DNA from: Pedobacter chinensis
GTDB lineage: Bacteria; Bacteroidota; Bacteroidia; Sphingobacteriales; Sphingobacteriaceae
Assembly: GCF_003339865.1 (NCBI RefSeq)
Contig: NZ_QPKV01000016.1
Span: 1 to 64,000, forward strand
Direction: 5' to 3'
Length of the DNA: 64,000 nt
Part shown: in pieces, positions 9,305-17,875 of the stretch
Layout of the letters: every line of letters begins with the position of its first letter
How positions within the stretch are numbered: the stretch's first letter is position 1
The notes under the pieces: generated by a model
Databases searched by the model: none
What the model was told of the DNA's origin: nothing
The model's input: only the letters and a program-made list of their open reading frames with translations
Made by a program: the position numbers and the translations under genes

Positions 9305-9931
9305 CTAGGCATAAAACTGAATGTAGGTTTTATAGATCAGCCAAAAAGCAAAAAATATAATAATTACTCCGGCAATTTTGTTCAGGGTTTTTAAAGCATC
9401 TTCTTTTATTTTATACCGGAGTTTGCTGGAGTAAAAGCTTTTTGCACCGTCTATACTCAATTGGGTTGCCATCGCAATGAAGAAACAAACCAGTTTTTCA
9501 TTAAGCATATTATTCAGCTTTACTGAAATAATCCCGCTTACAATAATCCAAAACATCAAAGTGGAAGGAGTTAGGATACACATCAAAAATCCTTTTAGAA
9601 CAAAACTCCGCTTGCTTACCTTCGGAAGGGTTGTCGAATCGTAGTTAACTGTAATTTTTGAAATGAGGTAATATATTCCCACTGCAAGTAAGAAAATACC
9701 GCCAATGCTTCCAACATATTTATCAAAGCTTGCTTTGTATTCGAAAAACTGGCTGCCGAAAAGCACTAAGGCAATCAGAAAAATATCACTAATTATAACA
9801 CCAATAGCCAAAGAAAATCCGGCTTTGAAGCCTCTCTCTATACTGGTTTTAATCATTGCAAAAAATACCGGACCTGTTAAAAACGACGAAATAATCCCTG
9901 CCCCAATACCTAATAATATGGCTTCAAACAT
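9305..9931 (-). CDS. LysE family translocator
   Basis: 208 residues with about six hydrophobic segments. The N-terminal GIGAGIISSFLTGPVFFAMI, with Gly-Pro in the first helix, and FKAGFSLAIGVIISD in the second are typical of the LysE/RhtB superfamily of inner membrane amino acid exporters. The second half (STLMFWIIVSGI) agrees. Family length is about 200-210. It stands alone, divergent from the FucP-type gene. The exported compound cannot be told from the sequence. Confidence 0.85.
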   Translation of the reverse strand: MFEAILLGIGAGIISSFLTGPVFFAMIKTSIERGFKAGFSLAIGVIISDIFLIALVLFGSQFFEYKASFDKYVGSIGGIFLLAVGIYYLISKITVNYDSTTLPKVSKRSFVLKGFLMCILTPSTLMFWIIVSGIISVKLNNMLNEKLVCFFIAMATQLSIDGAKSFYSSKLRYKIKEDALKTLNKIAGVIIIFFAFWLIYKTYIQFYA

Positions 9932-10083
9932 GTATTGTATTGTTTATAATATGCGAATATGCAATTTTATACCTAAACATAGGGCATTTATTTTTGTTGC
10001 ATTAGTTGCATAAAAGTTACTGTTAATTAATTTTTTTTTATTTATGTTTAGCCCCACTAAAACTAAATTATATTAAATATAAA

Positions 10084-11691
10084 ATGACAAAGGAAACGAC
10101 AAAAAATTATGGTACAGCGCTATACACGATTATAACTGTATTCTTTTTTTGGGGGTTTGTTGCCGCATCAAACGGTATTTTCATTCCCTTTTGTAAAACT
10201 CATTTCAAATTAACCCAATTTGAATCACAACTGATCGATTTTACCTTTTATGGCGGTTACTTTATTGGGTCACTGATTTTGTATTTTGCATCTCAAGCAA
10301 GTAAAGTCGATATCTTAAACAAAATAGGATACAAAAAAGGGATTATCGCTGGTTTGATAATTTCAGCAGGTGGTGCATTACTAATGATTCCAGCGGTTCA
10401 TTCTGGGTCATTCTTATTTATTTTATTTGCATTTTTTGTCATTGCATTAGGATTCTCTCTACAGCAAACAGCTGCAAATCCATTTGTTGTTGCTTTGGGC
10501 AAGCCCGAAAGTGGTGCGCACCGATTAAACTTGGCAGGCGGTATTAATAACTTTGGTGGTTTAATGGGACCTGTAATCGTTAGTGTTGTTCTTTTCGGAA
10601 CAGCTAATGACGCTGTTGCTAAAGTGGTAGAAATTTCATCAATTAATAATTTATACTATATCCTTGCAGGTTTGTTCTTGGCGGTGGCGGTGTTCTTTGG
10701 CATTTCAAAACTACCTGATGTAACGAGTAACGAAAAAATAGAAGCTAGTAGTAAACCAACAGGATCTTTAGTGGTAATGATTTTAGGTTTTTTAATGGTC
10801 GCAGCTGCTGGTCCGTTAGCTAACATGACAGGTATAAGCGCATCAATTTTCGTTTATTCATCTTTCGCAATTATTCTTGCAGCTTTATTGTTTGGCTATT
10901 TTGTAAAGAAAGAAAACTTAGCAAGTTGGGGTGCCATGCAATATCCACAATTGGTTTTGGGGATGCTTGCCATTTTCATGTACGTTGGTACTGAGGTAAC
11001 TATTCAAAGTAATTTGGGTGCATTATTAAAATTACCTGCTTTTGGCGGTTTAGATGACGCAGATATTAAACCATATATTTCTTTATACTGGGGAAGTATG
11101 ATGATTGGTCGTTGGGCCGGTGCAGTAAGTGCATTCAATTTGACCAAGATGACTAAAAATATTTTAACAGTTATTGTGCCTTTTATTGCTTTTGGCATTA
11201 TCCTAGTTGTAAATCATGCAACCGGTACTGATGTTGGAAATCTTTACATTTATTCTATATGTATTGCTGTAATGATTTTAGCTGTGTTTTTTGGTCAGGA
11301 AAAGCCAGCAAAAACGCTCGCTATTTTTGGAACATTAGGTGCGATAGCAATGATAATCGGATTATTAACTACCGGTCATGTTGCTATTTTTGCTTTTGTA
11401 AGCGGCGGTTTATGCTGTTCAATTATGTGGCCATCAATATTCTCTTTAGCTATTACTGGCTTAGGAAAATATACTTCACAAGGGTCATCATTCCTAATTA
11501 TGATGATTCTAGGTGGATCGATTATTCCTCCAATTCAAGGCGAACTAGCTGATAGTGCTGGTATTCATAATTCTTACATCATTCCTGTTTTAGGCTTTGC
11601 CTACTTAATTTTCTTCGCTTGGAAAGTAAGCGGAGAACTTAAAAAACAAGGTATAGATGTCGAAAATATTACTGCTGAAGGTGGACATTAA
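10084..11691 (+). CDS. FucP-type sugar:H+ symporter (major facilitator superfamily)
   Basis: 535 residues with about twelve membrane segments. The start FFFWGFVAASNGIFIPF and the motif FSLQQTAANPFVVALG followed by RLNLAGGINNFGG are characteristic of the fucose/glucose/galactose FHS family. It is nearly 100 residues longer than E. coli FucP because of longer loops, with extra hydrophobic sequence near residues 215-270. It would import a monosaccharide with protons across the inner membrane. No sugar catabolic genes lie next to it, so the substrate is open. A terminator follows directly. Confidence 0.85.
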   Translation: MTKETTKNYGTALYTIITVFFFWGFVAASNGIFIPFCKTHFKLTQFESQLIDFTFYGGYFIGSLILYFASQASKVDILNKIGYKKGIIAGLIISAGGALLMIPAVHSGSFLFILFAFFVIALGFSLQQTAANPFVVALGKPESGAHRLNLAGGINNFGGLMGPVIVSVVLFGTANDAVAKVVEISSINNLYYILAGLFLAVAVFFGISKLPDVTSNEKIEASSKPTGSLVVMILGFLMVAAAGPLANMTGISASIFVYSSFAIILAALLFGYFVKKENLASWGAMQYPQLVLGMLAIFMYVGTEVTIQSNLGALLKLPAFGGLDDADIKPYISLYWGSMMIGRWAGAVSAFNLTKMTKNILTVIVPFIAFGIILVVNHATGTDVGNLYIYSICIAVMILAVFFGQEKPAKTLAIFGTLGAIAMIIGLLTTGHVAIFAFVSGGLCCSIMWPSIFSLAITGLGKYTSQGSSFLIMMILGGSIIPPIQGELADSAGIHNSYIIPVLGFAYLIFFAWKVSGELKKQGIDVENITAEGGH

Positions 11692-11713
11692 TTTTTAATA
11701 AAGTATTTTTACG

Positions 11714-11745
11714 GCCACAAAGATTAATTTCTTTGTGGCTTTTTT
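11714..11745 (+). terminator. Intrinsic terminator after the FucP-type gene
   Basis: GCCACAAAG and CTTTGTGGC form a perfect 9-bp stem with an 8-base loop, followed by six T. It ends 11 bases before the next start codon, so dCMP deaminase probably has its own promoter, hidden in the stem region, or depends on read-through. Confidence 0.85.
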
Positions 11746-11756
11746 GATTTTTAACC

Positions 11757-12212
11757 ATGACTGACAAACCAAGTTTCAATACCATATTCATGAACCTCGC
11801 TACTGATTTAGCTGCCCGTTCGCATTGCGTGCGTGCTCATGTTGGTGCAGTTTTAACAAAAGATACCCGGATTATTTCCATCGGTTATAACGGACCACCC
11901 GCCGGAACGCACAATTGCGATGAAGAATGGCCGGAGCATGGTTGTGCAAGAGATAGCAAAGGCAGTTGTTCTTTAGCCTTGCATGCGGAAGAGAATGCCA
12001 TTCTTTATGCCTCTAAAAACGGATCAAAAATAGAAGGATGCACGCTTTATACTACTTTATCGCCATGCATTGCTTGTGCCAGGTTAATTTTATCGTCAGG
12101 AATTAAATTGGTTTATTACTCAAAATCTTATGCGGCATATAAGGGCTTGCCAAGTGATGAAGGTGTGGATTTTTTAAGAAAATTTGGAGTAGAGGTGGAG
12201 TTGATTGAATAG
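11757..12212 (+). CDS. dCMP deaminase (ComEB type)
   Basis: 151 residues, a complete zinc-dependent cytidine/deoxycytidylate deaminase. It shows the HAE motif (ALHAEENAI, with the catalytic Glu) and the zinc pair in LSPCIACARL. IGYNGPPAGTHNCDE near residues 40-55 is typical of dCMP deaminases and includes an accessory metal Cys. It converts dCMP to dUMP, feeding dTMP synthesis in the cytoplasm. Length fits the family (about 145-160). It is followed by a low-complexity repeat and not by a partner gene. Confidence 0.93.
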   Translation: MTDKPSFNTIFMNLATDLAARSHCVRAHVGAVLTKDTRIISIGYNGPPAGTHNCDEEWPEHGCARDSKGSCSLALHAEENAILYASKNGSKIEGCTLYTTLSPCIACARLILSSGIKLVYYSKSYAAYKGLPSDEGVDFLRKFGVEVELIE

Positions 12213-12215
12213 CAG

Positions 12216-12410
12216 GTTAACTGGTTAATTGTTTGAACTGGTTAGTTGGTTAGTTGTTTGAATTGGTTAATTGTTTGAAGTGGTTAATCGTTTGAACTGG
12301 TTAATTGTTTAATTGGTTAGTTGGTTGATGTGGTTAGTTGGTTAGTTGTTTGAATTGGTTAGTTGTTTGAACTGGTTAATTGTTTAATCGTTTGGTTGCT
12401 TGAATTGGTA
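12216..12410. repeat. Degenerate minisatellite of TGGTTAATTGTTTGAA
   Basis: About 195 bases built from variants of TGGTTAATTGTTTGAAC and the shorter TGGTTAGT, in direct orientation. It fills the gap between the deaminase gene and the toxin-antitoxin operon. No open frame or stem-loop is evident, and its irregular period suggests slippage. Confidence 0.8.
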
Positions 12411-12452
12411 CATGAACACATAAGAGATAAAATCATTAAACTTAAGCTGTTC

Positions 12453-12483
12453 TTGACAACTTGACAAGTTTTGTTTGTATTTG
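12453..12483 (+). promoter_or_regulatory. Toxin-antitoxin promoter with an operator in its spacer
   Basis: TTG (12453-12455), 20 bases, then TGTATTTG (12476-12483, one mismatch to TAnnTTTG) fit a Bacteroidota promoter starting at about 12487, one base before the antitoxin ATG. Inside the spacer is the perfect palindrome AACTTG-A-CAAGTT (12458-12470), overlapping a tandem CTTGACAA pair. This is a good candidate for autorepression by the antitoxin. Confidence 0.55.
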
Positions 12484-12487
12484 ATTT

Positions 12488-12724
12488 ATGAAAAAGATGT
12501 CGGTTGGTGAATTTAAAACTCATTTTTCAGAGGTAATAGAGCAAGTGAAAGAAGGGAGAGAAATAGCTGTAACTTATGGTAAAAAGAAAGAAGTTATAGG
12601 ATATTTTGTTCCTAAATTAGATAAAAAAGAAGGTAAACGTAAATTAGGAATATTGGATGGCAAGGCCGAAATCATCTTTAGGGATGATTTCAAAATGACG
12701 GAAGAGGAGTTTTTGGGATTATGA
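12488..12724 (+). CDS. Phd/YefM family antitoxin
   Basis: 78 residues. The N-terminal MSVGEFKTHFSEVIEQVKEG followed by a short beta segment (IAVTYGKKKEVIGYFVP) is the Phd/YefM DNA-binding fold. The acidic C-terminus (DDFKMTEEEFLGL) would wrap the toxin. The stop overlaps the toxin start by 4 bases (ATGA), normal for these operons. It should bind both the PIN protein and the palindrome in its own promoter. Confidence 0.85.
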   Translation: MKKMSVGEFKTHFSEVIEQVKEGREIAVTYGKKKEVIGYFVPKLDKKEGKRKLGILDGKAEIIFRDDFKMTEEEFLGL

Positions 12725-13119
12725 GCTATTTGCTGGATACGCACACCTTTATTTGGTCGTTAATGTACTCATCAAAACTATCCGTCAAATCACAAGAAAT
12801 CATTGAAGATAAAAGCAATATAATATTTGTAAGTGCGATAAGTTTTTGGAAAATATCATTAAAGCATTCACTAGGTAAATTAGAGGCATTAAGGATCAGT
12901 CCGGAGGCCTTGCCTGATTTAGCAATCCAAACAGGTTTTAAGCTTTTACCTCTTTTGCCGGCTGAGGCAGCTAATTACCATCAATTAGATACTTGCTGGC
13001 ATAAAGATCCTTTTGGCAGAATGCTGATCTGGCAGGCTATTCAACAAAATGCCTCTTTAATATCAAAGGATGAAAACATATCAAAATATCAAGCCAGCGG
13101 ATTAAAAATCATTTGGTAA
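12721..13119 (+). CDS. PIN domain protein, VapC-type toxin with altered active site
   Basis: 132 residues. LLDTHTFIW (Asp6) and the late SKDENI segment match the PIN ribonuclease fold of the COG3744 VapC group. The family's second acidic residue, Glu in WEI, is Lys44 here (FWKI). The motif usually written DPFDR reads DPFGR, so Asp99 is Gly. PIN nucleases use a cluster of acidic residues to hold metal, so catalysis may be lost or weak. It is translationally coupled to the Phd-type antitoxin. It may be an inactivated toxin kept for regulation, or a decaying pair. Confidence 0.8.
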   Translation: MSYLLDTHTFIWSLMYSSKLSVKSQEIIEDKSNIIFVSAISFWKISLKHSLGKLEALRISPEALPDLAIQTGFKLLPLLPAEAANYHQLDTCWHKDPFGRMLIWQAIQQNASLISKDENISKYQASGLKIIW

Positions 13120-13168
13120 AAAATAGCAAAATCTAAGTTATGGGCACCAAAATCTCATATCTAATTGC

Positions 13169-13176
13169 TAACTTTG
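13169..13176 (+). promoter_or_regulatory. -7 element of guaA, leaderless start
   Basis: TAACTTTG matches TAnnTTTG exactly, with its last base 4 bases before the A of ATG 13180. The predicted transcript start therefore coincides with the start codon. An in-frame TTG at 13165 lies upstream of the transcript. Confidence 0.6.
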
Positions 13177-13179
13177 CGG

Positions 13180-14709
13180 ATGCAAGAAAAAATCATTATC
13201 GTCGATTTTGGTTCGCAGTTTACACAACTCATAGCCCGTCGAGTTCGCGAACTAAATATTTACTGTGAAATATACCCATTCAACAACCTTCCCGAAATTA
13301 CTGAAGATGTAAAAGGTGTTATCTTTTCAGGTAGCCCATATTCTGTTCGTCAGGATGATGCTCCTCAAATTGACTTAACAAAATACCATACAAAATATCC
13401 TTTATTGGCTGTTTGTTACGGCGCTCAATATATTGCTCAACATTCAGGTGGCGATGTTCAGCCTTCCTCTACACGCGAATATGGCCGTGCCAACTTAAGT
13501 TTTGTAGATCAGGAAAATAAATTATTCAAGGGAATCAATATCGATTCTCAGGTTTGGATGAGCCATGGCGATACCATTACCGGCATTCCGGATAATTTCG
13601 AATTGATTGCCAGTACGGATAGTGTAAAGGTTGCAGCCTACCATATTAAAGATTCTGATACTTATGCCATTCAGTTCCATCCGGAGGTTACACATAGTAT
13701 AGATGGTAAGATTTTGCTTGAAAACTTCCTGGTTGATATTTGCGGATGTAAACAAGACTGGACTTCAGCATCTTTCATTGAAACCACAGTTGCAGACCTG
13801 AAAGAAAAACTGGGTAATGATAAAGTGGTGTTAGGCTTATCTGGTGGTGTGGATAGCAGTGTTGCTGCGGTATTGCTTCACAAGGCCATCGGAACAAATT
13901 TACATTGCATTTTTGTTGATAATGGTTTGTTGCGTAAAGATGAATATGAACAAGTGCTTGAGCAATACAAACACATGGGCTTAAACATTAAAGGAATTGA
14001 CGCTAAAGATCGCTTTTTAAGTCAGCTTGCGGGATTAAAAGATCCGGAGCTAAAACGAAAAGCCATCGGCCGTGTTTTCATTGAAGTGTTTGATGATGCT
14101 GCACATGAAGTTACCGGTGTAAACTGGCTCGGGCAGGGAACCATTTATCCTGATGTGATTGAATCCATTTCAGTAAACGGACCATCTGCAACCATAAAAT
14201 CGCACCATAATGTTGGTGGTTTACCTGATTTCATGAAGTTGAAAGTGGTAGAACCATTGAACACTTTGTTTAAAGATGAAGTTCGCAGGGTAGGGAAGGC
14301 TTTAGGAATTGATGATTCTATTTTAGGTCGGCACCCTTTCCCAGGGCCGGGTTTAGCCATTCGTATTCTGGGCGATGTAACTGCAGAAAAAGTAGAAATT
14401 CTGCAACATGCTGATTCCATTTATATTAACGAATTAAAAGCCGCTGGTTTATACGACAAAGTTTGGCAGGCCGGGGCAATCTTTTTGCCTGTTCAGTCTG
14501 TTGGCGTAATGGGTGATGAGCGTACTTATGAAAATGTGATTTGCTTACGTGCAGTTGAATCAGTAGATGGTATGACAGCAGATTGGTGCCATTTACCGTA
14601 CGAAGTTTTGGCAAAAATCTCAAATGAGATCATCAATAAAGTGAAAGGCATCAATAGAGTGGTTTACGATATCAGCTCGAAACCACCGGCAACCATTGAG
14701 TGGGAATAA
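13180..14709 (+). CDS. guaA: GMP synthase, glutamine-hydrolysing
   Basis: 509 residues from ATG 13180. The N-terminal class I glutaminase domain has the nucleophile in AVCYGAQYIAQ and the His-Glu pair in QFHPEVTHS. The ATP pyrophosphatase domain has the PP-loop LGLSGGVDSSVAA. The C-terminal dimerisation domain has HPFPGPGLAIRILGD and ends in KPPATIEWE, the usual GuaA terminus. It converts XMP to GMP with glutamine and ATP in the cytoplasm. It has its own promoter just at the start codon and its own terminator, so it is monocistronic. Confidence 0.97.
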   Translation: MQEKIIIVDFGSQFTQLIARRVRELNIYCEIYPFNNLPEITEDVKGVIFSGSPYSVRQDDAPQIDLTKYHTKYPLLAVCYGAQYIAQHSGGDVQPSSTREYGRANLSFVDQENKLFKGINIDSQVWMSHGDTITGIPDNFELIASTDSVKVAAYHIKDSDTYAIQFHPEVTHSIDGKILLENFLVDICGCKQDWTSASFIETTVADLKEKLGNDKVVLGLSGGVDSSVAAVLLHKAIGTNLHCIFVDNGLLRKDEYEQVLEQYKHMGLNIKGIDAKDRFLSQLAGLKDPELKRKAIGRVFIEVFDDAAHEVTGVNWLGQGTIYPDVIESISVNGPSATIKSHHNVGGLPDFMKLKVVEPLNTLFKDEVRRVGKALGIDDSILGRHPFPGPGLAIRILGDVTAEKVEILQHADSIYINELKAAGLYDKVWQAGAIFLPVQSVGVMGDERTYENVICLRAVESVDGMTADWCHLPYEVLAKISNEIINKVKGINRVVYDISSKPPATIEWE

Positions 14710-14766
14710 TTTAACTGTGCGTTTTCAGTTTGGGGTTTTCAGCTCCAAACTACATAAAATAAGAAT

Positions 14767-14804
14767 TATGCTGGCAAGGTAGAACTTTTGCCGGCATATT
14801 TTGT
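14767..14804 (+). terminator. Intrinsic terminator after guaA
   Basis: TATGCTGGCAA and TTGCCGGCATA pair over 11 positions with one G-T pair, followed by TTTTGTT. The T run covers the TTG at 14801, so that TTG is an unlikely start for the next gene. Confidence 0.75.
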
Positions 14805-14818
14805 TAAAAATGATAGGT

Positions 14819-16030
14819 ATGAATTTTAAAAGGATTTACTGGATATTGGTTTTGTTTACATTAGTTTTAGGTGCTTGTTCGCCTAAAATAAGAACGCCGA
14901 AAACTGAAACAGCCAAACCTGAAGAAAAAGAAAAACCTGTTGAAAAAAAGGCAACAAAAAAGTTTAATCAGGCGGGAATTTCATTACTCATACCATTCAA
15001 GCTTAATGAACTTAACCTAAAAACGGCCACTAAATCTGATATTGAAAAATATGCAATGCCTATTGATTTTTATCAGGGCTTTAAATTGGGATTGGATTCA
15101 GCTGCAACATCAGGACAAAACTTTAAACTAAGTGTTTTTGATACTCAGGATGATCATGCTCATATCTCATTGCTTTATAAAAATGACCGGTTTAGGCAAA
15201 GTGATCTGATTGTTGGTCCTGTGTTTCCTGATGGACAGAAATTTATTTCTAACTATGCTAAAGAAAACAATCTAACAATCGTTTCGCCTTTGGCTGCTTC
15301 GAGTCCGGCTGAATTTAATAATCCGAATCTTATCTCGATTGTCAACAACATTGATCTTCATGGAGAAAAGATTGCTGCATATATTGCTAAAAACTACAAT
15401 ACTGCAAGTACAATTGTGGTATTAATCAATCCTAAAAAAACAGAAGACGAACAGTTTGCATCGCCCATAAGATCATATTTGCAACGCAATACCGGTTTCA
15501 TTGTTCAGGAATATGCTTCTGCTTATACATTTGAAACGAAAATGATTAAAGGAAAGCAATATGCTGTTGTGATAACCTCTTCAGACCGGGCATTTGTTTT
15601 GCCCACCATTGAAAAGCTTTTCAAGTTAAAAAACCTTCCATCCGGTGGGTATAACATCAACCTTTTCGGACATCCGAACTGGGTAAAACAAAATTATCCT
15701 ACAGAGAAAGTACAGGCACTAAATACCATTATCAGTTCCTCTTATAAAATAGATTACAAAAGTGCTGATGTAATTACTTTCATTAAGAAATACCGATATA
15801 AATACGGTTTTGAACCAGGAGAGTATGCTTATAAAGGTTTCGATGTTGGTTTCTACTTCGGCAGGTTATTATCTCTTTATGGTGAAGATTACAGAGATTA
15901 CATTACAAAGGATAAGTATAAAGGGCTCCACAATAATTTTTCATTTATTCATGATGAAAAATTAGGTTATATTAACACCAGTTTGATGCTGTTGAAATAT
16001 AAAAACTTCGCATTGAACATTGTCGAATAA
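14819..16030 (+). CDS. Periplasmic-binding-protein-like lipoprotein
   Basis: 403 residues from ATG 14819 (ATG 14810 is also possible). A lipoprotein signal ends in LVLGAC; a Lys/Glu/Pro-rich linker follows (residues about 25-50). From about 55 the sequence resembles the type I periplasmic binding fold of LivK-like receptors, for example ISLLIPFKLNELN, DLIVGPVFPDG and TIVSPLAASSP. In this phylum related proteins carry N-terminal LysM repeats, which are absent here. No ABC transporter genes are adjacent, so it may bind a cell-envelope ligand instead of feeding a permease. Family call is moderately firm; function is not known. Confidence 0.7.
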   Translation: MNFKRIYWILVLFTLVLGACSPKIRTPKTETAKPEEKEKPVEKKATKKFNQAGISLLIPFKLNELNLKTATKSDIEKYAMPIDFYQGFKLGLDSAATSGQNFKLSVFDTQDDHAHISLLYKNDRFRQSDLIVGPVFPDGQKFISNYAKENNLTIVSPLAASSPAEFNNPNLISIVNNIDLHGEKIAAYIAKNYNTASTIVVLINPKKTEDEQFASPIRSYLQRNTGFIVQEYASAYTFETKMIKGKQYAVVITSSDRAFVLPTIEKLFKLKNLPSGGYNINLFGHPNWVKQNYPTEKVQALNTIISSSYKIDYKSADVITFIKKYRYKYGFEPGEYAYKGFDVGFYFGRLLSLYGEDYRDYITKDKYKGLHNNFSFIHDEKLGYINTSLMLLKYKNFALNIVE

Positions 16031-16053
16031 TTTAAAAATATTTTCTTTTTTCT

Positions 16054-17220
16054 ATGCGAGCTGATCATCAGTTAAGGGCCTTTGAACAGATTCTAATCAG
16101 TTATGATGGCAATTTGCCTTTGCATCGTTTCCTGCCAGGCTATTTTAAACAGCACAAACAAATGGGTTCTTCTGATAGGAGATGGGCTACCAGACATGTT
16201 TACAGCTTCTTCAGATTGGGTAAAGCGCTTCCAAATTTAAGCAATGAGGAAAGACTATGCGTGGCTGATTTTCTTTGTCACGACACTTTAAGCGCCGTAG
16301 TAGAAAAGAACTTTCCGGATTTAAAGGAAAAGACCGAAAGCCCCTTAGCTGAAAAACTAAGCCTGATTAAAGGTAAATACCCGGATTTTATTCTGGATGA
16401 CGTTTATCCTTTTCATGCAAATCTATCAGAAGGTTTAGACCGGGAAGCGTTTTTTACTTCTTTTTTTAAACAGCCGGATTTATTTATCAGAGTAGCAGCT
16501 GAGGAGGCAAAAAACATAGCAACGAAACTTAAAAATGAAGGGATAGGAGTAAATCAGGTTTCGGAAGTGGCTTTGGCTTTACCTAATGGAACAAAACTGG
16601 AAACGATCTTGAACGAAGGATCTTACCAGGTTCAGGATCTCTCTTCACAATACACCGGTAATTATTTTAAACCGAATAAATGGGATAAGTGGTGGGATTG
16701 CTGTGCAGCTTCTGGAGGTAAAACACTTTTGCTTCATAGTATGGAGCCGGTTATTGAGCTGCTGGTTACCGATTTAAGAGAATCTGTGCTGATGAATTTA
16801 GATGAACGCTTTCGTTTGGCTGGCATTAAGAAATATCATAAAAAGGAACTCGATCTGCTAAAAAACAATGATCAGATTCTCCATCACTATCAATTTGACG
16901 GAATAATATTGGATGCGCCTTGTACGGGCTCAGGCACCTGGGGCAGAACACCCGAAATGCTTAGTTTTTTTGAGGAGCGTAAGATTAATCAGTTCGCTAC
17001 CATACAGAAAGCAATAGTGCCCAACGTGATTAAATATTTAAAGCCAGGGAAACCTCTGATTTATATTACCTGTTCAGCTTTTGCAGCTGAAAATGAAGCG
17101 GTAATCGAGCATTTGTTAGATACACTACCGTTAACATTGGAAAAAATGGAATTGATTAAAGGATACCAGAACAATGCCGATACGATGTTTGTGGCAAGAT
17201 TGATCAAAGACAAGCTATGA
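16054..17220 (+). CDS. RsmB/RsmF-type RNA (cytosine-5) methyltransferase
   Basis: 388 residues. An N-terminal NusB-like helical part (LPLHRFLPGYFKQH...SDRRWATRHVYSFFRLG) is followed by a SAM-dependent methyltransferase domain with CCAASGGKTLLL (SAM loop), LDAPCTGSGTWGRTPE (first catalytic Cys) and YITCSAFAAENE (nucleophilic Cys). Two such cysteines define the RsmB/NOP2 group, which methylates C5 of cytosines in rRNA. It lies 23 bases after the binding-protein-like gene and may be cotranscribed. The exact rRNA position cannot be told. Confidence 0.88.
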   Translation: MRADHQLRAFEQILISYDGNLPLHRFLPGYFKQHKQMGSSDRRWATRHVYSFFRLGKALPNLSNEERLCVADFLCHDTLSAVVEKNFPDLKEKTESPLAEKLSLIKGKYPDFILDDVYPFHANLSEGLDREAFFTSFFKQPDLFIRVAAEEAKNIATKLKNEGIGVNQVSEVALALPNGTKLETILNEGSYQVQDLSSQYTGNYFKPNKWDKWWDCCAASGGKTLLLHSMEPVIELLVTDLRESVLMNLDERFRLAGIKKYHKKELDLLKNNDQILHHYQFDGIILDAPCTGSGTWGRTPEMLSFFEERKINQFATIQKAIVPNVIKYLKPGKPLIYITCSAFAAENEAVIEHLLDTLPLTLEKMELIKGYQNNADTMFVARLIKDKL

Positions 17221-17223
17221 TGT

Positions 17224-17660
17224 GATGATATGATTTTAAGATCAGGTTGCTTATAAAAATGATATTCAGAAGGTTATTTCACAGTTGACGGCTCATCAAC
17301 CTTTTTCGATTGATAATAAACTGTTTGGTGCGCCACTGATAGGAACAGGAAGGCTAAAGACGAGCCATGATTTGTAAGATGATATGATTTTAAGATCAGG
17401 TTGCTTGCAAAAAATGATATAGGAGAATGCTATTCGCTGGTTGGCGGCTCATCAACCTTTTTCGATTGATAAACTGTTTGGTGCGCTACTGATAGGGACA
17501 GGAAGGCTAAAGACTAGCCATGATTTGTAGGATGATATGATTTTAAGATCAGGTTGCTTATAAATGATATTGGGAAGTTTAATTCTATTGCAAGGTTGGC
17601 TTATCAACTTTTTTCAATTGACAAGAAATACTGATATTTTAGGCAAAATCTATACGTGTT
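17224..17660. repeat. Three tandem units of a 154-bp intergenic repeat
   Basis: Units begin with GATGATATGATTTTAAGATC at 17224, 17378 and 17531, so the period is 153-154 bases; the third is diverged and shortened. Each contains GGCTCATCAACCTTTTTCGA and, in the first two, a conserved tail ending in AGCCATGATTTGTA. Weaker relatives occur at about 17811-17875 and 25441-25562. The short frame that can be read at 17564-17764 lies mostly inside the repeat and is not supported as a gene. The rest of 17660-17810 shows nothing recognisable. Confidence 0.8.
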
Positions 17661-17875
17661 CAAACCAGGATTTGAAATTCTTTTTAAGGTATTTAACTGC
17701 CTCTATTAAAACAGCAATTGCCCCGATAATTAAAGTATATTCTTCAAAGCTGTTCATAGTATAGCTTTCTGTTTAGATCAATATACGAAATTTTTGTTAC
17801 AGATTAAAAATTCAAGGTTGGTGGCTTACCAAGCTTTTTCAATTGTAATCTGTTCGGTATGCCACCGTCCAGGGA

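Noticed and set aside
14727..14752. Inverted repeat AGTTTGG...CCAAACT shortly after guaA, considered as its terminator
   Set aside because: No T run follows; the stronger hairpin at 14767-14804 with a T run fits better.
17564..17764. Open frame of 66 codons on the plus strand
   Set aside because: It begins within the third unit of the 154-bp repeat, has no family features and no promoter element close to its start.
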